Below, one piece after another: positions 26,381-34,265 of a DNA stretch of 64,000 nucleotides. Every line of letters starts with the position of its first letter. Positions within the stretch are counted from its first letter, which is position 1. The notes below the pieces were generated by a model. That model had not been told where the DNA came from and ran no database searches. It was given only the letters and a program-made list of their open reading frames with translations. Where the stretch lies: contig NZ_CP041244.1 of assembly GCF_006547145.1 (NCBI RefSeq), positions 8,556,001-8,620,000 of the forward strand, read 5' to 3'. Made by a program: the position numbers and the translations under genes. Source of the stretch: Actinomadura sp. WMMA1423. Lineage in GTDB: Bacteria; Actinomycetota; Actinomycetes; Streptosporangiales; Streptosporangiaceae.

Positions 26381-27574
26381 ATGCTGACCGGCCGGCGCTA
26401 CCTTCTGGCGCTCACTCCCGAGCAGGAGCAGTTCGCCGGGCTCATCGGCGACGCGTGCCGGACGGTGTGGAATGTCGGGCTGGAGCAGCGCCGCGCCTAC
26501 CGGCGCCGGGGCGCGTCTGTCGGCTACGTCGAGCAGGCCCGGCAGATGGCCGAGGCCAAACGCGACTTCCCGTGGCTGGCCGAGGCGCCGTCGCACACGC
26601 TTCAGCAGACGCTCCGCGACCTGGAGCGCGCGTGCGGGACCCACGGCACGTTCAGGGTCCGGTGGCGGTCCAAGAGCAAGACCGCGCCGTCGTTTCGGTT
26701 CCCCGATCCCAAGCACATCGCTGTGGAACGCCTCTGCCGCCGGTGGGGCCGCGTGCGGCTGCCCAAACTCGGATGGGTGCGGTTCCGCTGGACCAGGCCG
26801 CTGGGCGGCGAGTTGCGCAACGCCACCGTCCTGAAGGACGGCGGACGCTGGTACGTCTCGTTCTGCGTCCAGGACGGAATGGCAGAGGCCTGCCCGAACG
26901 GCGGACCGGCCGTGGGCGTGGACCGCGGCGTCAAGGCCGCCGTCGCCACCTCCGACGGGCATCTGCGAGACCGCGCGTTCATCACCCCCGGCGAGGCCGC
27001 GCGGCTCAAACGGCTTCAGCACAAGCTCGCCCGCCAGCGCAAGGGATCCAACCGTCGTGCCGCCACGCGGGCACGGATCGCCGCGCTGAACGCCCGTGTC
27101 CGCGCCCGCCGCACCGACTTCCTGGCCTGGACCGCGAACAGGCTGACCCGCGACCACGAACTGGTGGCCGTCGAGGACCTGAAGGTCCGCAGCATGACCG
27201 CCTCAGCGCGCGGCACCCTCGAGGCGCCTGGCGTTCACGTCCGGCAGAAAGCCGGACTGAACCGGGCGATCCTCGCCAAGGGCTGGGGCGCTCTGCTGAC
27301 GGCACTGGAACACAAGGCACGCTACAACGGCTCCCGCATCGTGCGGGTGCCCGCCGCGTACACCTCGCAGCGCTGCTCGGCGTGCGGGCTGGTGGATGCC
27401 AAGTCCCGCGAGAGCCAAGCGGTCTTCGCCTGCACCTCCTGCACCTACACCGGCAACGCCGACGTGAACGCAGCGAAGAACATCCTCGCCGCCGGGCTGG
27501 CGGTCACAGGGCGTGGAGACCTCGCCGCCGGGCGGTCCGCGAAGCGCCAACCACCCGACGGGCAGGCCGCGTGA
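26381..27574 (+). CDS. tnpB: RNA-guided endonuclease TnpB
   Basis: A 397-residue TnpB/OrfB. The RuvC triad is complete: D181 (GVDRGVK), E265 (VAVEDLKV) and D361 (GNADVNAAKNIL). The zinc ribbon has C332/C335 and C351/C354. An N-terminal wedge/helical region precedes the nuclease. TnpB uses an RNA made from its own 3' end and the IS right end to cleave target DNA, helping the IS to persist. All catalytic residues are present, so it is probably active. A guide-RNA end is visible just downstream. Confidence 0.95.
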   Translation: MLTGRRYLLALTPEQEQFAGLIGDACRTVWNVGLEQRRAYRRRGASVGYVEQARQMAEAKRDFPWLAEAPSHTLQQTLRDLERACGTHGTFRVRWRSKSKTAPSFRFPDPKHIAVERLCRRWGRVRLPKLGWVRFRWTRPLGGELRNATVLKDGGRWYVSFCVQDGMAEACPNGGPAVGVDRGVKAAVATSDGHLRDRAFITPGEAARLKRLQHKLARQRKGSNRRAATRARIAALNARVRARRTDFLAWTANRLTRDHELVAVEDLKVRSMTASARGTLEAPGVHVRQKAGLNRAILAKGWGALLTALEHKARYNGSRIVRVPAAYTSQRCSACGLVDAKSRESQAVFACTSCTYTGNADVNAAKNILAAGLAVTGRGDLAAGRSAKRQPPDGQAA

Positions 27575-27646
27575 ACGCGTCCCACCCACGGGAATCCCCC
27601 GCCCTCAGGCGCGGGGAGGAAGCCAAGTTCATGGACTACGGCCGCG
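27480..27646 (+). ncRNA. Putative TnpB guide RNA (omegaRNA/reRNA) with adjoining guide
   Basis: By analogy with known TnpB systems, the scaffold comprises the 3' end of tnpB and the IS right end, here with the GC hairpin and the final GAGGAAGCCAA (27616-27626). The next 20 bases (27627-27646) would be the guide and come from the LVIVD pseudogene. The 5' limit is a guess. Confidence 0.6.
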
Positions 27647-28102
27647 GCCCGCACAAGCGGACGATCATGTACGCAACCGGTTCAGTCCGGGTACAAGCAC
27701 CCGATCGACACCGGTCGCAACGACGGCTGCGCCAACGACGGCCTGCTCGTCATCGCGTCGCTGAAGGGCTCCTACGGCGGCGAGGGCTGGAAGTCGACGC
27801 CGGAGCACAAGTTCCGCCTGAACACCGTCGCGACGTGGGGCGTCGCCGGCAAGGAGGGCAGCGACCCCGAGAGCACGGACTGCTCGGCGCACTACTTCGA
27901 CGTGCGCGACGGCGTGATCGCCCAGTCGTTCTACTCCCAGGGCACCCGGTTCCTCGACGTCACGGACCCGACGAACCCGCGCCAGATCGCCTACTACCGC
28001 CCGGCGGACGCCGCGTCCTGGCAGCCGTACTGGCACGGCAAGTACGTCTACGTCGCCGACAACACCCGCGGCGTCGACGTCCTGGAGCCGACCTTCCGCT
28101 GA
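27627..28102 (+). pseudogene. 5'-truncated, frameshifted LVIVD-repeat protein gene
   Basis: The frame beginning FMDYGRGPHKRTIMYATG at 27628 is protein-like but continues only in another frame as GYKHPIDTGRNDGCANDG from about 27689, so a +1/+4 indel lies near 27684-27688. The rest (LLVIASLKGSYGG; SAHYFDVRDGVIAQSF; GTRFLDVTDPTNPRQIAYYRP) has LVIVD-like propeller repeats seen in secreted proteins. The N-terminal part and signal peptide are missing and are not found left of the IS. Hence a dead gene, truncated at the IS right end. Confidence 0.75.
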
Positions 28103-28118
28103 CCGTCCCACCGGGGCC

Positions 28119-29510
28119 TCACGCCCCGCGCGAAGACCCGTCCCAATCCCCCCGGGGCGGGTCTTCGCCCTGCCCGGGCCGGTGGTGGCGCGTCTCGATC
28201 TCGCCGGCGCCGCGCTCGGCGGCCGCGACCGCGGACCCGGCGGCGCGGCGCAGCTGCTGCCCCGCCTGCTGGACGACCTGGACCGGCCGCTCGGGCAGGT
28301 GCCGCGAGGCGCCGCGGTGCCTGCGCCAGTGCTCGCGGGCGCGGGCCCGGTGCTCGACGCGCAGGTTCTCGATGAGGCGGTCGATGTCCATGGAGACCTC
28401 CCCGTACAGCGGCCACAGGTCGCCGGCCGCGGCGCGCGCGTGCAGCCGCCGGGTGAGCCGCGCGCGGCGCTCGCGGGCCACGTCCACCCGCACCTCCAGC
28501 TCGTGCTCGGCGAGGAACGGCCGGGCGTCGCGGGTGAGGTCGGAGCGGGCCAGCCGGCCGTAGGAGGCGATGCTGGCGGCGATTCCCGCCAGCGCGTCGC
28601 CGAGCTCGCGGCGCACCTCCGGGTCGGTCAGCAGCCGGCCCCGCTCGCCGAGCCGCTCGTCGTCGGCGAGGGACCGGGTCAGCCCGCGCAGCGACAGCGT
28701 GAAGTGCTCCATCGTCTCCATGGCGTTGCGCAGCGCCACCCCCGCGTCGATGAGCCGCCGCGCGCGGGTCCGCGGGTTGAGCCGGACGCTCTCCTCGGCG
28801 GCGCCGAGGTCGCGGTCGGTGCGGCCGATCTCGCGCGCGAGGCGCTCGGCGTCGGCCTGCCAGCGGGCCGCCTCCCCCTCGGTGCGCTCGCCGCGCAGCC
28901 CCTCGGCGATGCCCTCGATCAGCTCCCGCAGCTTCTCCGCGACGTCCTGGACGGCCTCCTCCGCGGGCCGCACCCGCACCGCGGGCACGAGCAGCGTCGC
29001 CGCCAGGCCGGTGGCCGCGCCGATCAGCGTCTCCAGGACGCGGTCGGAGGCGCCCGCCTCGCTCGCCGACCCCAGCGCGAAGATCAGCATCGCGGAGATC
29101 GGCGCCTCCAGCACGTGCTCGCTGAGCCGCAGCACGTGCCCGATGACCAGGGCCGCGAGGATCGTCAGGCCGAGCGTCCACCAGGAGAACCCGATGGTGC
29201 TCGCGGCCATCACCGCGACCAGCACCCCCGAGGTGACGGCGGCGACCCGCAGGATGCCCGCCCTGATCGTCTGGTAGACGGAGAACTGCACGACGAGCAG
29301 CGCGGTCAGCGGGGCGAGCAGCGGCTGCGGCCCTCCGGACGGCAACACCGCGAGGGCCAGCACGAACGACAGCGTGGCGGTGATCGTCAGACGGGCGATC
29401 CGGTACACGGTGGACCGCGTCTCGGTCGCCACGCGCAGCGGCGAGCGGTCGCGGCGGTCACCCTGCCCGGAGCGCCGGCGGAAGAACACGAGCGACATGC
29501 GCTCTGTCAT
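28119..29510 (-). CDS. FUSC-family (aromatic acid exporter-like) membrane protein
   Basis: A 463-residue protein; ATG at 29510 (MTERMSLVFF) is preferred over ATG at 29498. Six hydrophobic segments in the first half (LTITATLSFVLALAVL, LAPLTALLVVQFSVY, VTSGVLVAVMAASTIGF, TLGLTILAALVIGHVL, ISAMLIFALGSA, LIGAATGLAATLLVP) form an FUSC-type channel domain. A long Glu/Arg-rich coiled-coil cytoplasmic region follows. Relatives export aromatic acids or are of unknown transport role. No partner lipoprotein is seen. The last 20 codons are low-complexity and overlap a hairpin. Confidence 0.85.
   Translation of the reverse strand: MTERMSLVFFRRRSGQGDRRDRSPLRVATETRSTVYRIARLTITATLSFVLALAVLPSGGPQPLLAPLTALLVVQFSVYQTIRAGILRVAAVTSGVLVAVMAASTIGFSWWTLGLTILAALVIGHVLRLSEHVLEAPISAMLIFALGSASEAGASDRVLETLIGAATGLAATLLVPAVRVRPAEEAVQDVAEKLRELIEGIAEGLRGERTEGEAARWQADAERLAREIGRTDRDLGAAEESVRLNPRTRARRLIDAGVALRNAMETMEHFTLSLRGLTRSLADDERLGERGRLLTDPEVRRELGDALAGIAASIASYGRLARSDLTRDARPFLAEHELEVRVDVARERRARLTRRLHARAAAGDLWPLYGEVSMDIDRLIENLRVEHRARAREHWRRHRGASRHLPERPVQVVQQAGQQLRRAAGSAVAAAERGAGEIETRHHRPGQGEDPPRGDWDGSSRGA
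28130..28168. terminator. GC hairpin at the convergent end
   Basis: An 11-bp stem GCGAAGACCCG / CGGGTCTTCGC with a 17-nt loop. It lies downstream of the LVIVD pseudogene and inside the last codons of the FUSC gene. Used from the left it is a terminator; for the FUSC gene it is within coding sequence. A smaller GGGGC/GCCCC hairpin is at 28113-28127. Confidence 0.55.
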
Positions 29511-29582
29511 GCCCGCAAGCAGGCAAAGGTCACAGGCGCTGACAAAAGTCACAAAATCCGTGAATCCGCAGGCAGTCGGCGG

Positions 29583-30116
29583 TCACTCCCGTCGGCGCGC
29601 GCGGAACGCGGCGACGTTCGTGCGGTTCGCGCAGGCCTCCGAGCAGAACCGGCGCCGCCCCGCCCTGGAGGTGTCGGCGTAGACGCGGTCGCAGCCCTCC
29701 GCGGCGCAGGCGCCCGTCCGGCCGAGCCCGTGCTCGACGACCAGTTCGGCGAGGTTCATCAGCGTGGTCGCGCGGAACCGCTCCACCAGCCGGGACGAGG
29801 GCGGCGCGTAGTGCATGTGCAGGCCGTGCGGTTCGTGGTCGGACAAATGCGGATGCATAGGGATCTCCAGCATGAGCCCGTTCAGCAGCGCCGTCGCCTC
29901 CTCCAGCCCGGCCGCGTCGAAGAAGGGGCGCAGGACGCGGCCCCACCGCCGGAAGTCGTCGGCGTCGGCTTCCTCGAACTCCTGCCAGAAGAACCCGTTC
30001 TCCCGCAGGATGCGGCGCAGCGCGCCGGGGGAGTCGTCCCCGCCGGCGCTCGTCACGGCGTTGACCAGCGCGGCGGCGGCGGCCACCCCGTGACTCTTGT
30101 ATCCGGTGATGCGCAT
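29583..30116 (-). CDS. CGNR zinc-finger (ABATE-type) regulator
   Basis: A 177-residue protein. The N-terminal ABATE-like helical domain (ALVNAVTSAGG..., GRVLRPFFDAAGLEEATALLN) is followed by a C-terminal treble-clef zinc finger: CAAEGCDRVYADTSRAGRRRFCSEACANR, a CGNR variant with ANR at the end. Members are putative stress-linked transcription factors. An HSDHEPHGLHMHY-like His-rich stretch lies between the domains. It follows the glutamine-synthetase-like gene by 20 bp on the same strand, so it may be co-transcribed. Confidence 0.88.
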   Translation of the reverse strand: MRITGYKSHGVAAAAALVNAVTSAGGDDSPGALRRILRENGFFWQEFEEADADDFRRWGRVLRPFFDAAGLEEATALLNGLMLEIPMHPHLSDHEPHGLHMHYAPPSSRLVERFRATTLMNLAELVVEHGLGRTGACAAEGCDRVYADTSRAGRRRFCSEACANRTNVAAFRARRRE

Positions 30117-30136
30117 TGCCCGGCCCTCCGGTCCCG

Positions 30137-31594
30137 CTAGTGCCGCCAGCGGGTGGCCGCGGCCACCCGCTCCGGCGTCGCCCCGTCCAGCAGCGCGATC
30201 TCCCCGCGCCGAACCGCGGCCACCGTGTCGGTGACGGCCTCGCCGAGCGCCTCGCGCAGGACGGCGTCGGCCTCGAACGCGGCGGCCGACTCCGCCAGCG
30301 ACGAGGGCAGCGGCGCGATGCCCCGCGCGGCGCGCTCCTCCTCGCTCAGCCCCGCCGGGTCGACGTCGACCGGCTCCGGCAGCCGCAGGTCGGCGCCCAG
30401 CCCGTCGCGGCCCGCCGCGAGCAGCGCGGCCAGCAGCAGGTACGGGTTGGCGGCGCCGTCCAGGCACTTGACCTCCAGGTTCGCCGCGGTCGCGCGCTCG
30501 CCGTCCGCGCCCGTGACGAACCGCAGCGCGGCCTCCCGGTTCTCCAGCCCCCAGCACGCGTACGCGCCCGACCAGTGCGACGGGATGAGCCGCAGGTAGC
30601 TTGCCACCGACGGCGCGCCCACCGCGAGCAGCGCGGGCAGCCGCCGCAGGATGCCCGCCGCGAAGGCCTCACCGGCCGCCGTCATCCCGTACGGGCCGGG
30701 GCCGCCCGCCATCGCGTTCACCGCGCCGTTCACCGCGGCGTCGGCGTCGCCGTCGCGCCACAGGCTGAGGTGGACGTGCGCGCCGTTGCCGACCGAGCCG
30801 GCCTCGACCTTGGGGGAGAACGACGCGGCCATGCCGTGCGCCATCGTCACCGCCCGGATCGTCTCCCGGACGAGCACGGCGGTGTCGGCCGCGCCGACCG
30901 GGCCCTCGGCGGCGACCGAGACCTCGTACTGCCCGGGCGCGTACTCGGGGTGCAGTTGGACGACCGTCACGCCCGTCGCCCTCAGCGCCTCGAGCAGGCC
31001 GCGCAGGTAGCCGGCCAGCTCCGTCACCCGCGTCATCCCGTAGGCGGGGCCCTTGCAGGCGGGGGAGAACTCCTCTCCGCCGCCGTCCGACACCGCCCAT
31101 TCGATCTCGATCGCGGCCTTCACCGTCCAGCCGCGCTCGGCGAGCCGGCCGACCTCGCGGCGCAGCAGGGCCCGGGTGTCCAGCGGGTGGATCGAGCCGT
31201 CCTGGTCGTAGCGGAGCGCGGGCGCGTGCGCCCAGCCCGGCAGCGCGGCCAGCGGGACGAGCCGGTCGAGGTCGGGGTGGAGCCGCAGGTCCCCGGTCGG
31301 GCCGCCGATGTGGTGCCCGGCCACGATCGAGTCGTCCAGCAGGAACACGTCGAACACCGGGGACATCCCGACGCCCCACGCCGCCGCGTGCTCCAGCCGC
31401 TCCACCGGGACCGTCTTGGTGCGCGTGATGCCGCTGACGTCCACCCACGTCAGCGCGACGGCGACGATGCCCTCACCCGCCAGCCTGCGCGCCGCCTCGG
31501 CCGCGCGGGCGCCGAACCGGGCGCGGTCGTGCCCGTCCAGGGCCGGCACTCCGGCGTCGCGTCCCCGGGGGGCGGTGTGAGAGGTCGGTTCCAC
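30137..31594 (-). CDS. Glutamine synthetase family protein (GlnA-like ligase)
   Basis: A 485-residue class I GS-fold protein; GTG at 31594 follows GGGAG and is preferred because the open frame further upstream shadows the divergent gene. Catalytic-domain motifs: IEIEWAVSD (metal-binding Glu), YAPGQYEVSV, NGAHVHLSLW (ammonium/ATP His), and RLIPSHWSGAYACWGLENREAALR (ATP/Arg loop). The absence of the usual adenylylation loop and the neighbouring amidohydrolase suggest gamma-glutamylation of an amine rather than ammonia assimilation. Substrate unknown. Confidence 0.9.
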   Translation of the reverse strand: MEPTSHTAPRGRDAGVPALDGHDRARFGARAAEAARRLAGEGIVAVALTWVDVSGITRTKTVPVERLEHAAAWGVGMSPVFDVFLLDDSIVAGHHIGGPTGDLRLHPDLDRLVPLAALPGWAHAPALRYDQDGSIHPLDTRALLRREVGRLAERGWTVKAAIEIEWAVSDGGGEEFSPACKGPAYGMTRVTELAGYLRGLLEALRATGVTVVQLHPEYAPGQYEVSVAAEGPVGAADTAVLVRETIRAVTMAHGMAASFSPKVEAGSVGNGAHVHLSLWRDGDADAAVNGAVNAMAGGPGPYGMTAAGEAFAAGILRRLPALLAVGAPSVASYLRLIPSHWSGAYACWGLENREAALRFVTGADGERATAANLEVKCLDGAANPYLLLAALLAAGRDGLGADLRLPEPVDVDPAGLSEEERAARGIAPLPSSLAESAAAFEADAVLREALGEAVTDTVAAVRRGEIALLDGATPERVAAATRWRH

Positions 31595-31691
31595 GGTGCT
31601 GGCTCCCGGTCGGACGGCGGCGGAGCTGAACACGCTCCGTAAGGGCATCGTAGGGAGAACGGATGCGCGTTTCAGCGAGGAGAGGGGAACC

Positions 31692-32807
31692 GTGCTGGAG
31701 TATCTGGAGTCGCTGCGGCTGGTCGACCACCACTGCCACGGCGTCCTCGACAGGGATCTCGGCCGGACGGCGTTCGAGGAGATGCTCACCGAGGCGGAGA
31801 CCGCGGGCCCGCCCGGAGTGAGCATGTTCGACACCCAGGTCGGCTTCGCGCTGCGCCGCTGGTGCCCGCCCGTCCTCGGCCTGGACGCGCACGCCGAGCC
31901 GGACGCGTACCTGGCCCGCCGGGCCGAGCTGGGCGCCGCCGAGGTGAACCGCCGGTTCCTGGACGCCGCCGGGCTCGACGCGCTCTGCGTCGACACCGGC
32001 TACCTCCCGGAGGCGATGCTCGACCCGCCCGGCCTCGGCCGCCTGGCGGGCGCGGCGGCGCACGAGATCGTCCGGTTGGAGTCGGTCGCGGAGCAGGTGG
32101 CCTCCGGCGGCGTCGAGGCGGGCCGGTTCGCGGACGAGGTGCGATCCCGGCTTCACGCCAGGGACGCGGTGGGCGCCAAGTCGATCGCCGCCTACCGGGC
32201 CGGGCTGGAGCTGTCCGGCGAGCGGCCGTCGGAGGCGGAGGTCGCCCGCGCCGCCGACCGGCTCATGCTCGCCGCGGAGAGCGCCGGCGCCCCGCCGCGC
32301 GTGTGCGACGAGGTCCTGCACCGCTTCCTCGTGTGGTGCGCGGTGGACGCCGGGCTGCCCGTCCAGTTCCACGTCGGCTACGGGGACGTGGACGCCGACC
32401 TGCGCCGCGGCGACCCCCTGCTGCTGATCGGGCTGCTGCGCGCCATGGACCCGGCCCCCGCGATGCTGCTGCACAACTACCCGTTCCACCGGCACGCCGG
32501 GTACCTGGCGCAGGTGCTGCCGAACGTGTACGTCGACGCGGGCCTGGCGACCCACAACCTCGGGCACCGCTCGCCCGCGCTCGTCGCCGAGCTGCTGGAG
32601 CTGGCGCCGTTCGGCAAGGTGCTGTACTCCTCGGACGCGTTCGGCCTGGCCGAGCTCTACCATCTCGGGGCGCTGCTGTTCCGGCGCGGACTCGCCGGGT
32701 TCCTGGCCGGGGGAGTGGAGGACGGCGCTTGGACGCCCCGGGACGCCGAGCGCGTCGCGGGGCTGGTCGCCTCCGGCAACGCCCGCCGGGTCTACGGTCT
32801 GGAGTGA
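31692..32807 (+). CDS. Amidohydrolase (FluG N-terminal type)
   Basis: A 371-residue metal-dependent hydrolase; GTG at 31692 with GAGGAGAGGGGA ahead. The barrel starts with DHHCHG (HxH metal ligands) and continues with LPVQFHVGYG (His), MLLHNYPFHR (His) and VLYSSDAFG (Asp). It diverges from a GS-family gene across 97 bp. In fungal FluG and some bacterial proteins the same two domains are fused, so the pair may make and hydrolyse gamma-glutamyl amides. The flavoprotein gene follows 33 bp downstream. Confidence 0.88.
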   Translation: MLEYLESLRLVDHHCHGVLDRDLGRTAFEEMLTEAETAGPPGVSMFDTQVGFALRRWCPPVLGLDAHAEPDAYLARRAELGAAEVNRRFLDAAGLDALCVDTGYLPEAMLDPPGLGRLAGAAAHEIVRLESVAEQVASGGVEAGRFADEVRSRLHARDAVGAKSIAAYRAGLELSGERPSEAEVARAADRLMLAAESAGAPPRVCDEVLHRFLVWCAVDAGLPVQFHVGYGDVDADLRRGDPLLLIGLLRAMDPAPAMLLHNYPFHRHAGYLAQVLPNVYVDAGLATHNLGHRSPALVAELLELAPFGKVLYSSDAFGLAELYHLGALLFRRGLAGFLAGGVEDGAWTPRDAERVAGLVASGNARRVYGLE

Positions 32808-32840
32808 CCCGATCAACGGGATGCATGGGGAGGAACCGCT

Positions 32841-34229
32841 ATGGCCGCACGTGAGCGCCTGCTCGTCATCGGGGGCGACGCCGCCGGGATGAGCGCCGCG
32901 TCCCAGGCCCGCAGGCTGCGCGGTCCGGACGACCTGGAGATCGTCGCGGTGGAGCGGGGGCACCACGCGTCCTACGCCGCGTGCGGCATCCCGTACTACG
33001 TCGGCGGCGTGGTCGAGGAGCTCGACTCGCTCATCGCGCGCACGCCCGCCGAGTTCCGCGAGCGCGACATCGACCTGCGGCTGCGCACCGAGGCCCTGGA
33101 GATCGACCCCGCCGGCGGCCGGGTGCGGATCCGCTCGCTGGACGGCGGCGGCGAGCGCTGGGAGCCCTACGACCACCTTGTGATCGCGACCGGTGCCGTC
33201 CCCACCCGGCCGCGGCTGCCCGGCGCGGACGCCGAGGGCGTCCACGGCGTGCAGATCCTCGACGACGGGGTGGCGATCCGCCGCGCCGTCGAGGAGGGGA
33301 ACCCGCGCCGCGCCGTCGTGGTGGGCGGCGGCTACATCGGCGTGGAGATGGCCGAGGCGATGGTGATGCGCGGCCTGGAGGTGTCCCTCGTGGACTTCGC
33401 GGACCAGCCGATGCGCACCCTCGACCCCGACATGGGCGCGATCGTCGCGGACGCGATGCGCGGCATCGGCGTGCGGCTGTACCTGGGGGAGCCGGTCGAG
33501 GGCTTCGACACCTCCCCGGACGGGCGCGTCACCGCCGTCCGCACGCGCGGCCGCACCCTGCCGGCGGACCTGGTCGTCCTCGGGCTCGGCGTGCGGCCCG
33601 CCTCCGAGCTGGCCGAGGCCGCGGGGGTCGAGACCGGCCCGACCGGCGGCATCGTCACCGACCGGCGCATGCGCACCCGGACCGAGCGGGTGTGGGCGGC
33701 GGGGGACTGCGTCGAGACCCGCCACCTGGTCTCGGGCGCGCCGGTCGCGATCGCGCTCGGCACCCACGCCAACAAGCAGGGCCGCGTCGCCGGGATCGGC
33801 GTCGGCGGCGGCTACGCCACGTTCCCCGGCGTCATCGGCACCGCCGTCTCCAAGATCTGCCACGTGGAGGTCGCGCGGACCGGCCTGAACGAGGCCGAGG
33901 CGGCCGCGGCCGGGTTCGAGACGCTGAGCGTGGCGGTCGAGTCCACGACCCGGGCCGGCTACATCCCGGGCGGCGCCGCGATGACGACCAAGCTGATCGC
34001 CGAGCGCCGGTCCGGGCGGCTGCTCGGCGCGCAGATCGTCGGCGAGGAGAACGCCGCCAAGCGCATCGACGGCCTGGCGATCGCGCTGTGGAACGGGATG
34101 ACGGTCGAGGAGATGACGGGCCTCGACCTCGGCTACGCGCCGCCGTTCGCGCCCGTCTGGGACCCGGTGCTGATCGCCGCCCGCAAGGCCGCCGGCGCCG
34201 TGGAGCGGGACATGCGCTCCGGTTCTTGA
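32841..34229 (+). CDS. CoA-disulfide reductase-like FAD/NAD(P) oxidoreductase
   Basis: A 462-residue flavoprotein with GGAGG before the ATG. N-terminal FAD site LLVIGGDAAGMSAASQARR, the single redox cysteine C48 in SYAACGIPYYVGG (the CoADR/NADH-oxidase motif), NAD site VVVGGGYIGVEMAEAM, and WAAGDCVETRHLV before the C-terminal dimer domain. Members reduce CoA or related low-molecular disulfides, or O2. It is in line with the amidohydrolase gene. In thiol metabolism of actinomycetes the exact disulfide may differ from CoA. Confidence 0.93.
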   Translation: MAARERLLVIGGDAAGMSAASQARRLRGPDDLEIVAVERGHHASYAACGIPYYVGGVVEELDSLIARTPAEFRERDIDLRLRTEALEIDPAGGRVRIRSLDGGGERWEPYDHLVIATGAVPTRPRLPGADAEGVHGVQILDDGVAIRRAVEEGNPRRAVVVGGGYIGVEMAEAMVMRGLEVSLVDFADQPMRTLDPDMGAIVADAMRGIGVRLYLGEPVEGFDTSPDGRVTAVRTRGRTLPADLVVLGLGVRPASELAEAAGVETGPTGGIVTDRRMRTRTERVWAAGDCVETRHLVSGAPVAIALGTHANKQGRVAGIGVGGGYATFPGVIGTAVSKICHVEVARTGLNEAEAAAAGFETLSVAVESTTRAGYIPGGAAMTTKLIAERRSGRLLGAQIVGEENAAKRIDGLAIALWNGMTVEEMTGLDLGYAPPFAPVWDPVLIAARKAAGAVERDMRSGS

Positions 34230-34233
34230 TCCC

Positions 34234-34265
34234 TTTGTCGGTGATCTCCCTTACGGTGTGGCGTC
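34234..34265 (+). promoter_or_regulatory. Shared promoter block, DUF4132 gene 1
   Basis: TTTGTCGG, 10 bp, TACGGT (34252-34257), 8 bp, ATG. No Shine-Dalgarno sequence; the -10 position implies a leaderless mRNA. The same spacing and sequence recur at 46612-46643 and, slightly changed, at 60994-61024. Confidence 0.72.

Larger units (their letters stand above)
25890..27626 (+). mobile_element. IS200/IS605-family insertion sequence with tnpA and tnpB
   Basis: It contains a Y1 HUH transposase followed directly by a full TnpB gene. The left end has an imperfect hairpin (about 25901-25921, around GGCTTCAGTCGTGGGG). The right end has a GC hairpin (CCCCGCCCTCAGGCGCGGGG, about 27597-27616) and finishes in GAGGAAGCCAA at 27616-27626, the typical end of actinobacterial elements of this class. 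The left limit is uncertain by some tens of bases. Both flanks are broken genes. Confidence 0.85.
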
